DNA from: an uncultured Acetatifactor sp. | GTDB lineage: Bacteria; Bacillota; Clostridia; Lachnospirales; Lachnospiraceae | Direction: 5' to 3' | DNA: 34,966 nt | Assembly: GCA_947588205.1 (NCBI GenBank) | Contig: CANPYG010000023.1 | Location: forward strand, 1-34,966 | Part shown: piece after piece, positions 16,436 through 24,360 of the stretch | Layout of the letters: every line of letters begins with the position of its first letter | Numbering within the stretch: the stretch's first letter is position 1 | Notes under the pieces: generated by a model | What the model saw: only the letters and a program-made list of their open reading frames with translations | Told to the model about the DNA's origin: nothing | Database searches by the model: none | Position numbers and translations under genes: made by a program

Positions 16436-18580
16436 ATGAATGCATATATTACAAAACTAAATGGAATGGTGGGTCCAACGCAATACATGCAGCATATGAT
16501 TGCGAACATTGCGCATCCGTTGGGCTTCAGAGAGATGGGAATCTATCATTTTAATGCCAATACTGAGAAATCAGAGCAGCTGCATGCCAGAATTGACGGA
16601 ATTATCGCCGGTATGCAGCCGGGTGATATCGTAGTTTGTCAGTTTCATACCTGGAATGGTTTGAGATATGAACGTACTTTGGTAGAGCATATTAAGGCAT
16701 ACCATGGTCGTGTTGTAATCTTTATCCATAGTTTGGAAGCGTTAATGATTAAAAGCAGCCGGTTTATGCTGGGTGAGACAATTGAACTATATAACCAGGC
16801 GGAGGCGCTCATTGTCCCTTCCTATGAAATGAAAAAGTTTTTGCTGGATTCAGGTATTCGGGCAGGCATGAAGTTTATTGTACAGGAAATGTGGGATTAT
16901 ATTACGCAGATCAGCTTTCCCAGAGAACCTGAGTTTCGGAAAGAAATTTACTGTACAGGTGGTCTGCCCCAGGAGACTGTGGATGATTGGAATTATGAGA
17001 TTCCTTTAAATCTGTATTCTGCGACAGCTAAAGGACGGAATGTACATAATTTTGGAGAATTCAAAGCAGATGAATCATTCATTACGTTATCGGAGGGCGG
17101 ATTTGGCCTTGAATGGTATTCTGACGAATACGCCTATCAATATATGCGATATGGCAATTCTTTTTCCTTGAGCCGCTATCTGTCCGCGGGAATTCCGGTG
17201 ATTGTTCCGGAGGGAATCTCCTGCCAGAAATTGATAGAGGAAAATCATCTGGGAATCATAGCCGGTTCTTTAGACGAAGCAGTGAAGATCATTGAATCGA
17301 TGAGTGAATCGGAATATAAAAATTACGTTCAGCATATCCAGAAATTTGCTCCTGCTTTGCGGAATGGTTATTATACCAAGAAATGTCTGATCGATTCCGT
17401 ACAGGCGTTGTTTAGGGAGGATATAGGGAAAGCGTTCGAACAAAGGAAAGATATTTATGAAGTGGGGGATTATGAGTTCCTGTCAACGTCATTAAAGCCA
17501 TCTTACGGAGGAAATCTGGCCTTATCGTGGAATCTGAAAGGAAAGCCGGATGGATTTCTGATTTATGATACGGTTGGAAATTTAATCGATGAAACGGAAA
17601 ACAGTTATCAACATTATATGCTGATCAAAGGAGATAAAGAGGCTGGATTGGTAGTCAAGGCTTATGTCAATACGCAGAAAGGCAAAATGATTGTAGCGAA
17701 GTCAGAGTCGATTTATCTGGAAGAGAAGTTCTGTGGCAGTCCTCTGGTCAGCATCGTGATACCGGCTTATAACGCGCAGGTCGGCATTGTCAGAAGTATT
17801 GACACCGTACTGGCACAGACTTTTGCTGATCTGGAAATTGTGGTGGTGAATGATGGGAGTACAGACCATACACAGGATATTCTTGACTGGTATGTTCACA
17901 ATTATCCCAATATCACGGTAATCCATCAGGAGAATAAGGGTGTTCAGGCGGCGAGAAATGCGGGAATCCTGCGTGCGAAAGGGGAATATACAGGCTTTGT
18001 GGACAGCGATGATATGATTCGCCCGGATATGGTTGAGAAGTTATATACATCTGCGGTTGAGAATCAATGCGACATTGCGATGACATCTGCCTATCAGATT
18101 ACAAGCAGAGGATATGATCCGATTATGCAATACGCTGTAAAGGAAAATATGGCGATAGTAGCTCCTGAATCTCTTCAAACTTATATATCTGGCGGGCATG
18201 CGATGCCGGCGGTTTGGAATAAATTATATCGTACTTCGCTGATAAAAGAACATTTATTTCCACTCATTAGATATGAAGACGAAGCATGGACGCCGTATGT
18301 GCTGTCTTATGCAGATAGAATATGTTACCGGAATGATCTTTCTTATGAATATGACAGAAGTACCTGTACCGGTTCTCTCGTAGATCAGTGGGCAGGGAAA
18401 TCAAAAGAAGAAGTGTTTCAGGACCATAAAAGATCCATTCTGTTTTATCTGGAACATGGCAATCCGGAAAGGTTGGGGCTGCTGAAAGAATTAGCGAAAA
18501 GAGAGTTGAATTCGTTTGCGAAGGCAATGCAATATGCCGGATATCAAGAATTGCGAAAACAAATAGAAGATAGGGAATAA
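16436..18580 (+). CDS. Fused Gtf3-like / Fn3-like / GT2 glycosyltransferase, paralogue 3
   Basis: The 714-residue product from the ATG at 16436 aligns with its paralogues (MNAYITKLNGM); an upstream ATG at 16397 would overlap the previous gene and adds 13 unaligned residues. The Gtf3-like domain (QPGDIVVCQFHTWNG, VVIFIHSLEALM, QEMWDY, GGFGLEWYSDE, SAGIPVIVPEGIS) is followed by a beta-rich linker (SYGGNLALSWNLKGKPDGFL) and a GT2 domain (IPAYNAQVGIVRSIDTVLAQ, VNDGSTD, DSDDMIRP, YEDEAW). GAAAAAGGTGGAAGG just upstream provides the ribosome binding site. It probably extends glycans on the serine-rich repeat adhesin; the acceptor and donor cannot be read from the sequence. Confidence 0.85.
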   Translation: MNAYITKLNGMVGPTQYMQHMIANIAHPLGFREMGIYHFNANTEKSEQLHARIDGIIAGMQPGDIVVCQFHTWNGLRYERTLVEHIKAYHGRVVIFIHSLEALMIKSSRFMLGETIELYNQAEALIVPSYEMKKFLLDSGIRAGMKFIVQEMWDYITQISFPREPEFRKEIYCTGGLPQETVDDWNYEIPLNLYSATAKGRNVHNFGEFKADESFITLSEGGFGLEWYSDEYAYQYMRYGNSFSLSRYLSAGIPVIVPEGISCQKLIEENHLGIIAGSLDEAVKIIESMSESEYKNYVQHIQKFAPALRNGYYTKKCLIDSVQALFREDIGKAFEQRKDIYEVGDYEFLSTSLKPSYGGNLALSWNLKGKPDGFLIYDTVGNLIDETENSYQHYMLIKGDKEAGLVVKAYVNTQKGKMIVAKSESIYLEEKFCGSPLVSIVIPAYNAQVGIVRSIDTVLAQTFADLEIVVVNDGSTDHTQDILDWYVHNYPNITVIHQENKGVQAARNAGILRAKGEYTGFVDSDDMIRPDMVEKLYTSAVENQCDIAMTSAYQITSRGYDPIMQYAVKENMAIVAPESLQTYISGGHAMPAVWNKLYRTSLIKEHLFPLIRYEDEAWTPYVLSYADRICYRNDLSYEYDRSTCTGSLVDQWAGKSKEEVFQDHKRSILFYLEHGNPERLGLLKELAKRELNSFAKAMQYAGYQELRKQIEDRE

Positions 18581-18600
18581 ATAGATGGGGAGGAAACAAA

Positions 18601-19527
18601 GTGAATATTTTAATTGCCACAAATTCAAATTATATGGGTCCGACCTCTGTAATGGTATATTCTCTTTGCCGCAGCCATAAGGAAAAAGAAGTAAATATTT
18701 TTCTCGTCTACCATGACCTGCGAGAGCAGGATATTGAACGGTTGAAAAAAATACTTTCCGCTTTTGAACAAAAACACTTATATCCGTTAGATGTAGGAGG
18801 AGAGTTTTCGTCAAAAGTACCTGCGGCAGGAAGGTTTTCCCATGAAACATATTATCGTATTTTGGCGGTAAATCTTCTGCCCCAAAATATGGAACGTATT
18901 CTATATTTAGATGCGGATATGCTGATCAAAAAAGATTTGACGGAAGCTTATATGACGCCTATGGATGATACCTGTCCTTTTGTTGTCTGTGATGATATTG
19001 AGGGACATGCAAGAGGAACTTATGGGTCAGCCTTGGATAGGGTGGCAACTCCCCATAACTATAAATATTTTAACGCTGGATTCATGCTGATGAACCTGGA
19101 TTATTTGAGAAAGAGAAAGAGTGTTGGTTATATTCTGGATGCATTTTATAGAGAACAATCTCCGTGGCCTGACCAGGATGTATTAAATCATATGTATTAT
19201 GATAAGGTTCAGTATGTTCCCTGGTCTTTATACAATTTGCCGCCGGAGTGGTGGAAGGTGGATACGGAAGCCTTGTCCCGGGGAATTTTGCGCTTCGCCA
19301 GTTATCCGGATATGAATAATCCCTTGATCGATCAGAAGAAACGCTTTGCGGACGTAACGGTCCAGATGCGGGATAATGCTCATATTATTCATTATTTGGG
19401 AATCTTAAAGCCTTGGCTTTATCGAAATAAACCGATTTATTCAGACGTCGCCTTATATGCGGGGCTTTGGTTTGACTGCGAGCGGGAAATGTATGAGAGG
19501 ATTGAAGGATTGGAGCGATTGGAGTAG
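18601..19527 (+). CDS. GT8-family glycosyltransferase
   Basis: This 308-residue enzyme shows the GT8 hallmarks: N-terminal nucleotide-binding strand (MNILIATNSNYMGPTSVMVY), the DXD motif Asp104-Ala-Asp106 in RILYLDADMLI, FNAGFMLMNLDYLRK, WPDQDVLN and the C-terminal HYLGILKPW. GT8 enzymes use UDP-glucose or UDP-galactose with retention of configuration. In streptococcal adhesin loci GT8 enzymes of this kind act late in glycan extension, so it probably caps or extends the adhesin glycan. The start is GTG with GGGGAGG about 8 bases upstream, 20 bases after paralogue 3, so it is likely co-transcribed and closes the locus. Confidence 0.9.
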   Translation: MNILIATNSNYMGPTSVMVYSLCRSHKEKEVNIFLVYHDLREQDIERLKKILSAFEQKHLYPLDVGGEFSSKVPAAGRFSHETYYRILAVNLLPQNMERILYLDADMLIKKDLTEAYMTPMDDTCPFVVCDDIEGHARGTYGSALDRVATPHNYKYFNAGFMLMNLDYLRKRKSVGYILDAFYREQSPWPDQDVLNHMYYDKVQYVPWSLYNLPPEWWKVDTEALSRGILRFASYPDMNNPLIDQKKRFADVTVQMRDNAHIIHYLGILKPWLYRNKPIYSDVALYAGLWFDCEREMYERIEGLERLE

Positions 19528-19595
19528 AAAGACACTTCACACTCTATGCCGCCTTTATGAGCTTTTGGTTATGCGCTTTTCTTTTACAGTATCAG

Positions 19596-19624
19596 TTGAT
19601 TATTTTAACCTTTTCCGCTATAAT
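19596..19624 (+). promoter_or_regulatory. Sigma-A promoter for cardiolipin synthase gene
   Basis: TTGATT (19596-19601) and TATAAT (19619-19624) are separated by exactly 17 bases in the 135-base gap after the GT8 gene. This marks a new transcription unit, independent of the glycosylation locus. Confidence 0.75.
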
Positions 19625-19662
19625 ATTCTGGAAGTAAAACGAACAGAAGCAGGTATTTTGAA

Positions 19663-21243
19663 ATGCAGACTGATATGAGGGAGCGGAAAGCCATCAGGCT
19701 TTTAAAAAAAGGACAAAAGGGCATAGTTCATGCGATTTTCAGCAGACTGGGTTTGATTCTGCTTTTATTTCTTTTTCAGGTTTTTCTGATGTTCGGCATT
19801 TTCAGCCGGTTTGTTAATTTTCTGCCCCATTACTTGGGGGGCGCGCTGATTTTTACGGTAGTGATGATGCTGTACCTGCTCAACAGCAGCATTGATCCCA
19901 CTGCAAAGATCACCTGGGTGCTGACCATCGTGCTCCTGCCTGTGTTCGGAGCCGCCCTGTTTTGGTATACCCAGAAGGATCCGGGGCATCGGGCATTAAA
20001 GAGGCGCCTTGGGAAGCTCTTAGATGACACAAAGGATAAGCTTCCCCAGGCTCCGGAGATTTATGGAGCGCTGAAAAAGGAGGATCCTGGTGCGGCTGCT
20101 CTGGCGGGATATCTGCAGCGTATCGGGAATTATCCGGTTTATAGTCATACGGAAGTGACTTATTTCCCCTCGGGGGAGGACAAGTTTGCCGAGCTTTTGA
20201 AGCAGCTGGAGCTGGCAGAGCATTTTATTTTTATGGAATATTTCATTATTGACGAGGGGATCATGTGGGGCGAGGTTCTGGAGATCCTGGCAAGAAAGGC
20301 TGCCGCCGGGGTGGAAATCCGCGTCCTGTACGACGGCACCTGTGAGTTTACGACTCTCCCGTATGATTATCCCAAACGTCTGGGGGCGCTGGGGATCCAG
20401 TGCAAGATGTTCGCTCCCCTTACCCCATTTGTATCCACCCATTACAATAACCGCGACCACCGCAAGATCCTGGTGATCGACGGGCATACCGCCTTCAACG
20501 GAGGCATAAATCTTGCTGACGAATATATCAACCTGAAAAATCGTTTCGGCCACTGGAAGGATACCGCCGTGATGCTAAAAGGGGATGCGGTCAGGAGCTT
20601 TACCCTGATGTTTTTGCAGATGTGGGAGATCGATGAGAAAAAGCCGGAGTTTGATAAGTATCTTCGTTTCCCTACATTCCCGCCGGAAAACGCCCCGGGC
20701 TTCGTGATTCCTTACGGGGATTCCCCTCTTGACAAAAATAAAGTGGGGGAGCGCGTCTATATGGACATCCTGAACCGGGCGAAGGAATATGTCCATATTA
20801 TGACGCCTTACCTGATTCTGGACGGGGAGATGGAGACCGCCTTAAAATATGCGGCGGAACGGGGCGTAGAGGTCGTCCTGATCCTGCCGGGCATACCGGA
20901 TAAGAAGGCTCCTTATGCGCTGGCAAAAACGCATTATAAATCCCTGATGGAATCTGGGATAGAGATTTATGAATATACTCCCGGCTTTGTCCATGCGAAG
21001 GTCTTTGTCAGCGATGACAGGGAAGCGGTGGTAGGCACCATTAACCTGGATTACAGAAGCCTGTATCACCACTTTGAATGCGGCACATATCTGAATGGCT
21101 CTTCTTGTATCCCACAGATTGAGGAAGATTTCCAGGAGACGCTTTCCAAATGCAGAAGGGTGACTGCCGAGACCATGAAAAAGGAAAAGCTGAGGGTCAG
21201 GTTAGCGGGATATCTGATTAAGGTTGTGGCTCCGTTATTGTAA
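19663..21243 (+). CDS. cls: Cardiolipin synthase
   Basis: This 526-residue phospholipase D superfamily enzyme has two N-terminal membrane helices (about residues 27-50 and 58-80, then a third near 85-105) and two HKD motifs: His266 in DHRKILVIDG and His444 in FVHAKVFVSDD, the latter followed by VGTINLDYRS. It condenses phosphatidylglycerol (two molecules) into cardiolipin and glycerol at the membrane. Length and topology fit bacterial ClsA-type enzymes. A 17-bp-spaced promoter precedes it. A second ATG four codons in (19675) is an equally possible start. The DUF308 gene follows after 38 bases. Confidence 0.93.
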   Translation: MQTDMRERKAIRLLKKGQKGIVHAIFSRLGLILLLFLFQVFLMFGIFSRFVNFLPHYLGGALIFTVVMMLYLLNSSIDPTAKITWVLTIVLLPVFGAALFWYTQKDPGHRALKRRLGKLLDDTKDKLPQAPEIYGALKKEDPGAAALAGYLQRIGNYPVYSHTEVTYFPSGEDKFAELLKQLELAEHFIFMEYFIIDEGIMWGEVLEILARKAAAGVEIRVLYDGTCEFTTLPYDYPKRLGALGIQCKMFAPLTPFVSTHYNNRDHRKILVIDGHTAFNGGINLADEYINLKNRFGHWKDTAVMLKGDAVRSFTLMFLQMWEIDEKKPEFDKYLRFPTFPPENAPGFVIPYGDSPLDKNKVGERVYMDILNRAKEYVHIMTPYLILDGEMETALKYAAERGVEVVLILPGIPDKKAPYALAKTHYKSLMESGIEIYEYTPGFVHAKVFVSDDREAVVGTINLDYRSLYHHFECGTYLNGSSCIPQIEEDFQETLSKCRRVTAETMKKEKLRVRLAGYLIKVVAPLL

Positions 21244-21281
21244 GTTCGTTAGAAATAGAGGGAAAGGGAGGTCGTTAAGGC

Positions 21282-21860
21282 GTGAAAATTTTAAAGGAAA
21301 ATCTCAGCAATATTATCGTATGTATTTTTGAACTTTGTGTGGGAATCCTGCTTTTGATGGATCCTGTGGAATTCACGGTAGGCATCGTCGCGGGCGCAGG
21401 GGTGATCCTGATTATCGTAGGGCTGATCAATGTGATAAAATATTTCTGTACAGATCCTTCGGAAGCGGCGTATGGGCAGTTTTTGTTTAAAGGTCTGCTC
21501 GCCGCCCTTGTGGGAATTTTCTGCATGGTTCGGGGAGAATGGTTTGTATCTTCTATTCCAATTCTGACCATTCTTTATGCCTTGGCAATCCTGGCGGCCG
21601 GACTCGGAAAGATCCAGTGGACGGTGGATATGATCCGCATGAGGAGGATCGGATGGCATTTTACCGCGATCAGCGCGGCTCTGTCCATTGCCTGTTCGGC
21701 TGTGATCATGGTCAATCCTTTTGGCTCAGATATAGTGCTCTGGAGATTTACCGCTATCGTTTTGATTCTGGAAGCAGTATTTGATATTGTAATACTGATC
21801 TGCAGCAAAAGGAAAGACGGCGAAATTGGACTCCCGAAGACCGAGGAAGCGGAAGCGTAG
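21282..21860 (+). CDS. DUF308 / HdeD-family membrane protein
   Basis: This 192-residue protein has six predicted hydrophobic segments in pairs, with small-residue-rich helices (GILLLMDPVEFTVGIVAGAG, IIVGLINVIKYF) typical of HdeD-like DUF308 proteins. It starts at GTG with GGGAGG about 12 bases upstream, 38 bases after cls, and is probably co-transcribed with it. The family includes an E. coli acid-resistance membrane protein, but no function is established for this branch. Its stop codon lies one base from the end of the convergent Rrf2-family gene. Confidence 0.8.
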   Translation: MKILKENLSNIIVCIFELCVGILLLMDPVEFTVGIVAGAGVILIIVGLINVIKYFCTDPSEAAYGQFLFKGLLAALVGIFCMVRGEWFVSSIPILTILYALAILAAGLGKIQWTVDMIRMRRIGWHFTAISAALSIACSAVIMVNPFGSDIVLWRFTAIVLILEAVFDIVILICSKRKDGEIGLPKTEEAEA

Positions 21861-21861
21861 G

Positions 21862-22293
21862 CTAAATCACGTAATCATTGCCGGTCTGATCGTCAAACGC
21901 CAGATCCGCAAGGGTGATGTTGTCCAGATATTCATTGATCACCTTATCCAGTCCCTGCCACATGGAGATTGTACGGCATTCCGATATTCTGGGGCAGGGA
22001 AGGCTTCCAGGCTCCAGGCAGGAAACAGGCGCCAGGGAGCTTTCTGTCAGTCTCAGGATGCTTCCGACGGTATATTGGTCCGGCGCCTTGCTCAGGCGGT
22101 AGCCGCCTCCCTTGCCGCGCAGCCCTGTCAGAAAATTGTTCTTAACCAGTACGGCGAGGATGCTTTCCAGATATTTTTCAGATATTTCCTGCCGATCCGC
22201 CGTTTCCTTCAAAGGCACATAACCATCTGCCTGGTGCTGTGCCAGGTCAATCATAACGCGCAGGGCGTAGCGTCCTTTCGTCGAGATCATCAT
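21862..22293 (-). CDS. Rrf2-family transcriptional regulator (IscR/CymR-like)
   Basis: This 143-residue protein has an N-terminal winged helix (MISTKGRYALRVMIDLA, SEKYLESIL, GLRGKGGGYRL) and three cysteines, Cys92, Cys100 and Cys106 (C-x7-C-x5-C), similar to the iron-sulfur-binding trio of IscR (C-x5-C-x5-C). CymR of Bacillus, the cysteine-metabolism regulator, lacks this cluster. It is divergent from cysK, with two promoters back to back, so it most likely senses Fe-S or cysteine status and controls cysK and itself (inference). AAGGAG precedes the double ATG; either methionine could start it. Confidence 0.9.
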   Translation of the reverse strand: MMISTKGRYALRVMIDLAQHQADGYVPLKETADRQEISEKYLESILAVLVKNNFLTGLRGKGGGYRLSKAPDQYTVGSILRLTESSLAPVSCLEPGSLPCPRISECRTISMWQGLDKVINEYLDNITLADLAFDDQTGNDYVI

Positions 22294-22324
22294 AATTTAA
22301 CATCTCCTTTTCCCTTATAATCCT

Positions 22325-22353
22325 ATTATAATACGCGTTAAGTGGGTTATCAA
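22325..22353 (-). promoter_or_regulatory. Sigma-A promoter for the Rrf2-family regulator
   Basis: Read on the minus strand, TTGATA (22348-22353) and TATAAT (22325-22330) are separated by 17 bases, about 32 bases before the start codon. Confidence 0.75.
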
Positions 22354-22363
22354 CATTTTTCCC

Positions 22364-22405
22364 TTTTTAAATTTTTTTGTATTTCTTTTTTAAATTTTTT
22401 TGTAT
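22364..22405. repeat. 19-bp A/T direct repeat, two copies, 23-bp period
   Basis: A 19-base unit, TTTTTAAA followed by seven T and GTAT, occurs at 22364-22382 and 22387-22405. It lies between the two divergent promoters, ending five bases before the cysK -35 box. It may act as an UP-element or regulator site; the spacing of about two helical turns places both copies on the same face. Confidence 0.7.
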
Positions 22406-22410
22406 GCTTA

Positions 22411-22439
22411 TTGACAAATATGATGCACAGGAATATAAT
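22411..22439 (+). promoter_or_regulatory. Consensus sigma-A promoter for cysK
   Basis: TTGACA (22411-22416), 17-base spacer, TATAAT (22434-22439): a perfect match to the consensus. Such a strong core promoter next to an Rrf2-family regulator suggests control by repression. Confidence 0.85.
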
Positions 22440-22441
22440 AC

Positions 22442-22472
22442 CCATAAACATATAAGATTAATAGGTTTATGG
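22442..22472. promoter_or_regulatory. Candidate operator: 8-bp inverted repeat over the cysK transcription start and leader
   Basis: CCATAAAC (22442-22449) and GTTTATGG (22465-22472) form a perfect 8-bp inverted repeat with a 15-base A/T-rich spacer, right after the -10 box and reaching into the ribosome binding site. The position suits a repressor site for the divergently encoded Rrf2-family protein; an RNA hairpin is also possible. Not matched to a known consensus. Confidence 0.45.
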
Positions 22473-22483
22473 AGGAGAACATT

Positions 22484-23413
22484 ATGGGAAAAATTTACAC
22501 ATCTGCAGATCAGTTGATCGGAGGAACCCCGCTTTTAGAGCTGGTTCATTTGGAAAAGGAGGAAAATCTGAAAGCGCGCGTCCTGGCAAAGCTGGAATAT
22601 TTTAATCCGGCAGGTTCTGTGAAGGACCGTATCGCAAAGGCTATGATCGATGATGCGGAAGCAAGCGGAAAGCTGAAGCCCGGGGCAGTGATCATTGAGC
22701 CTACTTCGGGAAATACCGGAATCGGTCTCGCGTCCGTGGCCGCAGCCCGGGGATATCAGATCATTATTGTGATGCCCGAGACCATGAGCGTGGAACGCCG
22801 TCAATTGATGAAGGCTTATGGCGCCCAGCTTGTGCTGACGGAAGGGGCCAAGGGCATGAAGGGGGCGATCGCGAAGGCGGATGAGCTGGCGAAGGAAATC
22901 CCGGGGAGCTTTATTCCGGGGCAGTTTGTGAACCCCGCGAATCCTGCCGTACACAGGGCGACTACAGGTCCTGAGATCTGGGAGGATACGGACGGCAAGG
23001 TGGATATTTTTGTGGCAGGGGTAGGCACCGGCGGTACTGTGACCGGCGTCGGTGAATACCTGAAGAGTAAGAATCCCAATGTCAGTGTGGTGGCGGTAGA
23101 GCCCGCTTCTTCACCGGTTTTGAGCAAGGGAACGGCGGGCTCGCATAAGATTCAGGGGATTGGCGCCGGCTTTGTGCCGGAGGTACTTAACACCTCTATC
23201 TATGATGAGGTGATCGCGGTGGAGAATGAGGACGCTTTCGCAACAGGCAAGCGGATCGGACGGGAAGGCATTCTGGTAGGTATTTCCTCCGGAGCCGCCG
23301 CCTGGGCGGCGCTCCAGCTGGCAAAGAGACCGGAGAATGAAGGCAAGACCATCGTGGCGCTTTTGCCCGATACCGGTGACAGATATCTTTCCACGCCGCT
23401 TTTTGCGGAATGA
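22484..23413 (+). CDS. cysK: Cysteine synthase A (O-acetylserine sulfhydrylase)
   Basis: This 309-residue PLP enzyme has the lysine that binds the cofactor at Lys47 (NPAGSVKDR), the substrate loop [11 protein letters not shown], the phosphate-binding [10 protein letters not shown], and the C-terminal [11 protein letters not shown]. It makes cysteine from O-acetylserine and sulfide in the cytosol. The ATG at 22484 follows GGAGGAG by seven bases and gives the normal family length; the ATG at 22469 is in frame but lies before the ribosome binding site. It has a consensus promoter and probably answers to the divergent Rrf2-family regulator. It converges on degV. Confidence 0.96.
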   Translation: MGKIYTSADQLIGGTPLLELVHLEKEENLKARVLAKLEYFNPAGSVKDRIAKAMIDDAEASGKLKPGAVIIEPTSGNTGIGLASVAAARGYQIIIVMPETMSVERRQLMKAYGAQLVLTEGAKGMKGAIAKADELAKEIPGSFIPGQFVNPANPAVHRATTGPEIWEDTDGKVDIFVAGVGTGGTVTGVGEYLKSKNPNVSVVAVEPASSPVLSKGTAGSHKIQGIGAGFVPEVLNTSIYDEVIAVENEDAFATGKRIGREGILVGISSGAAAWAALQLAKRPENEGKTIVALLPDTGDRYLSTPLFAE

Positions 23414-23433
23414 TCTTTTATTTTGGAACCCGC

Positions 23434-24285
23434 TCAATCCGCATAAAATAAGATGCCGAGGGTTCCGGGGCCGCAATGGCTGGAGATGACTCCGCCCGCG
23501 CGGGTCTCATAAATGGCGTTAAAATGTTCCAGATCCTTAAGATAGGAGCGTACCGCTTCTACAATTTCTTTGTCACAGCCGGAGTGGGTGATGAAGACAC
23601 AGGCAGGGTCCGCGTGAAGCAGGGCTTCCTCCAGATCCTTTGCATATTTCAGGATGACTGCGGACTGCCTGCCGCGGTACTTTTTGGAAACGTTCATGGC
23701 GCCGCGCTCTACCACGATCTGGGGCTTTAATTTCAGGGTATTGCCCAGCAGGGCGGTAACTGGCTTGCAGCGTCCGCCCCTTGCAAGATAGGTAAGCGTC
23801 TCGACGACGAAGCTCGCCCTTACCTTGCCCCTTCGTTCCTCCACCAGGAGGACAATCTCCTCGGCGGATTTCCCTTCCCTCGCCAGGCGGGCGGCGTAAA
23901 GCACCTGCAGGCCGATGCCTGTGGACAGATTCATGGAATCTATTACATGCAGCTTCGGATAATCCTCGTCGCTGGCGATCAGCCGTATGATATTGCAGGT
24001 GGTGCTCATTTTCTCGGAAATGCCGAAAAAGATGATATCATCCCCGGCGTCCATCATCGGTTTTAAAATGGACAGGGATTTTTCATAGGTCACTGCGGAG
24101 GTCTTGGGGGTCGTGCGGTTTTCATCCGCCCACTCATAAATCTGCTCCGGGGTGACCTCTTCCCCGTCATAATAGCTCTTATCGTCCATTACAATACAAA
24201 GCGGTATCGTAATAATCCCGTTTTCTTCCTTTAATTCTGCGGACAGGTCGCAGGTGGAGTCCGCAACGATTCTGATTCTGCCCAT
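23434..24285 (-). CDS. DegV family fatty-acid-binding protein
   Basis: This 283-residue protein has the DegV start (IRIVADSTCDLSAEL), TTPKTSAVT, the middle VIDSMNLSTGIGLQ and the C-terminal HCGPGTLGILFYAD. DegV proteins bind a fatty acid between two domains; some (FakB) present it to the kinase FakA for phosphorylation and lipid synthesis. No fakA-like gene is nearby. It lies downstream of the C26 hydrolase gene on the same strand, separated by a 15-nt tandem repeat, and converges on cysK with only 20 bases between the stop codons. Confidence 0.93.
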   Translation of the reverse strand: MGRIRIVADSTCDLSAELKEENGIITIPLCIVMDDKSYYDGEEVTPEQIYEWADENRTTPKTSAVTYEKSLSILKPMMDAGDDIIFFGISEKMSTTCNIIRLIASDEDYPKLHVIDSMNLSTGIGLQVLYAARLAREGKSAEEIVLLVEERRGKVRASFVVETLTYLARGGRCKPVTALLGNTLKLKPQIVVERGAMNVSKKYRGRQSAVILKYAKDLEEALLHADPACVFITHSGCDKEIVEAVRSYLKDLEHFNAIYETRAGGVISSHCGPGTLGILFYAD

Positions 24286-24300
24286 AGGATGCTCCTTTCA

Positions 24301-24360
24301 CATGTCTGACTTTTGCATGTCTGGCTTTTGTATATTTGGCTTTTGCATGTCTGGCTTTTA
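24301..24360. repeat. 15-nt tandem repeat, four copies
   Basis: Plus-strand units at 24301, 24316, 24331 and 24346 follow CATGTCTGGCTTTTG with one to four changes per unit. The array starts at the stop codon of the C26 hydrolase gene and ends 15 bases before the degV start codon, filling the gap between these minus-strand genes. It must lie in the degV leader. Confidence 0.85.

Noticed and set aside
21826..22320. 164-codon plus-strand frame opposite the Rrf2 regulator
   Set aside because: It overlaps the DUF308 end and the Rrf2 gene antisense, and runs across that gene's ribosome binding site; no protein features.
23414..23450. Imperfect A/T inverted repeat between cysK and degV as a bidirectional terminator
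   Set aside because: The stem is weak, lies partly in the degV coding end and has a long loop; not enough to call.
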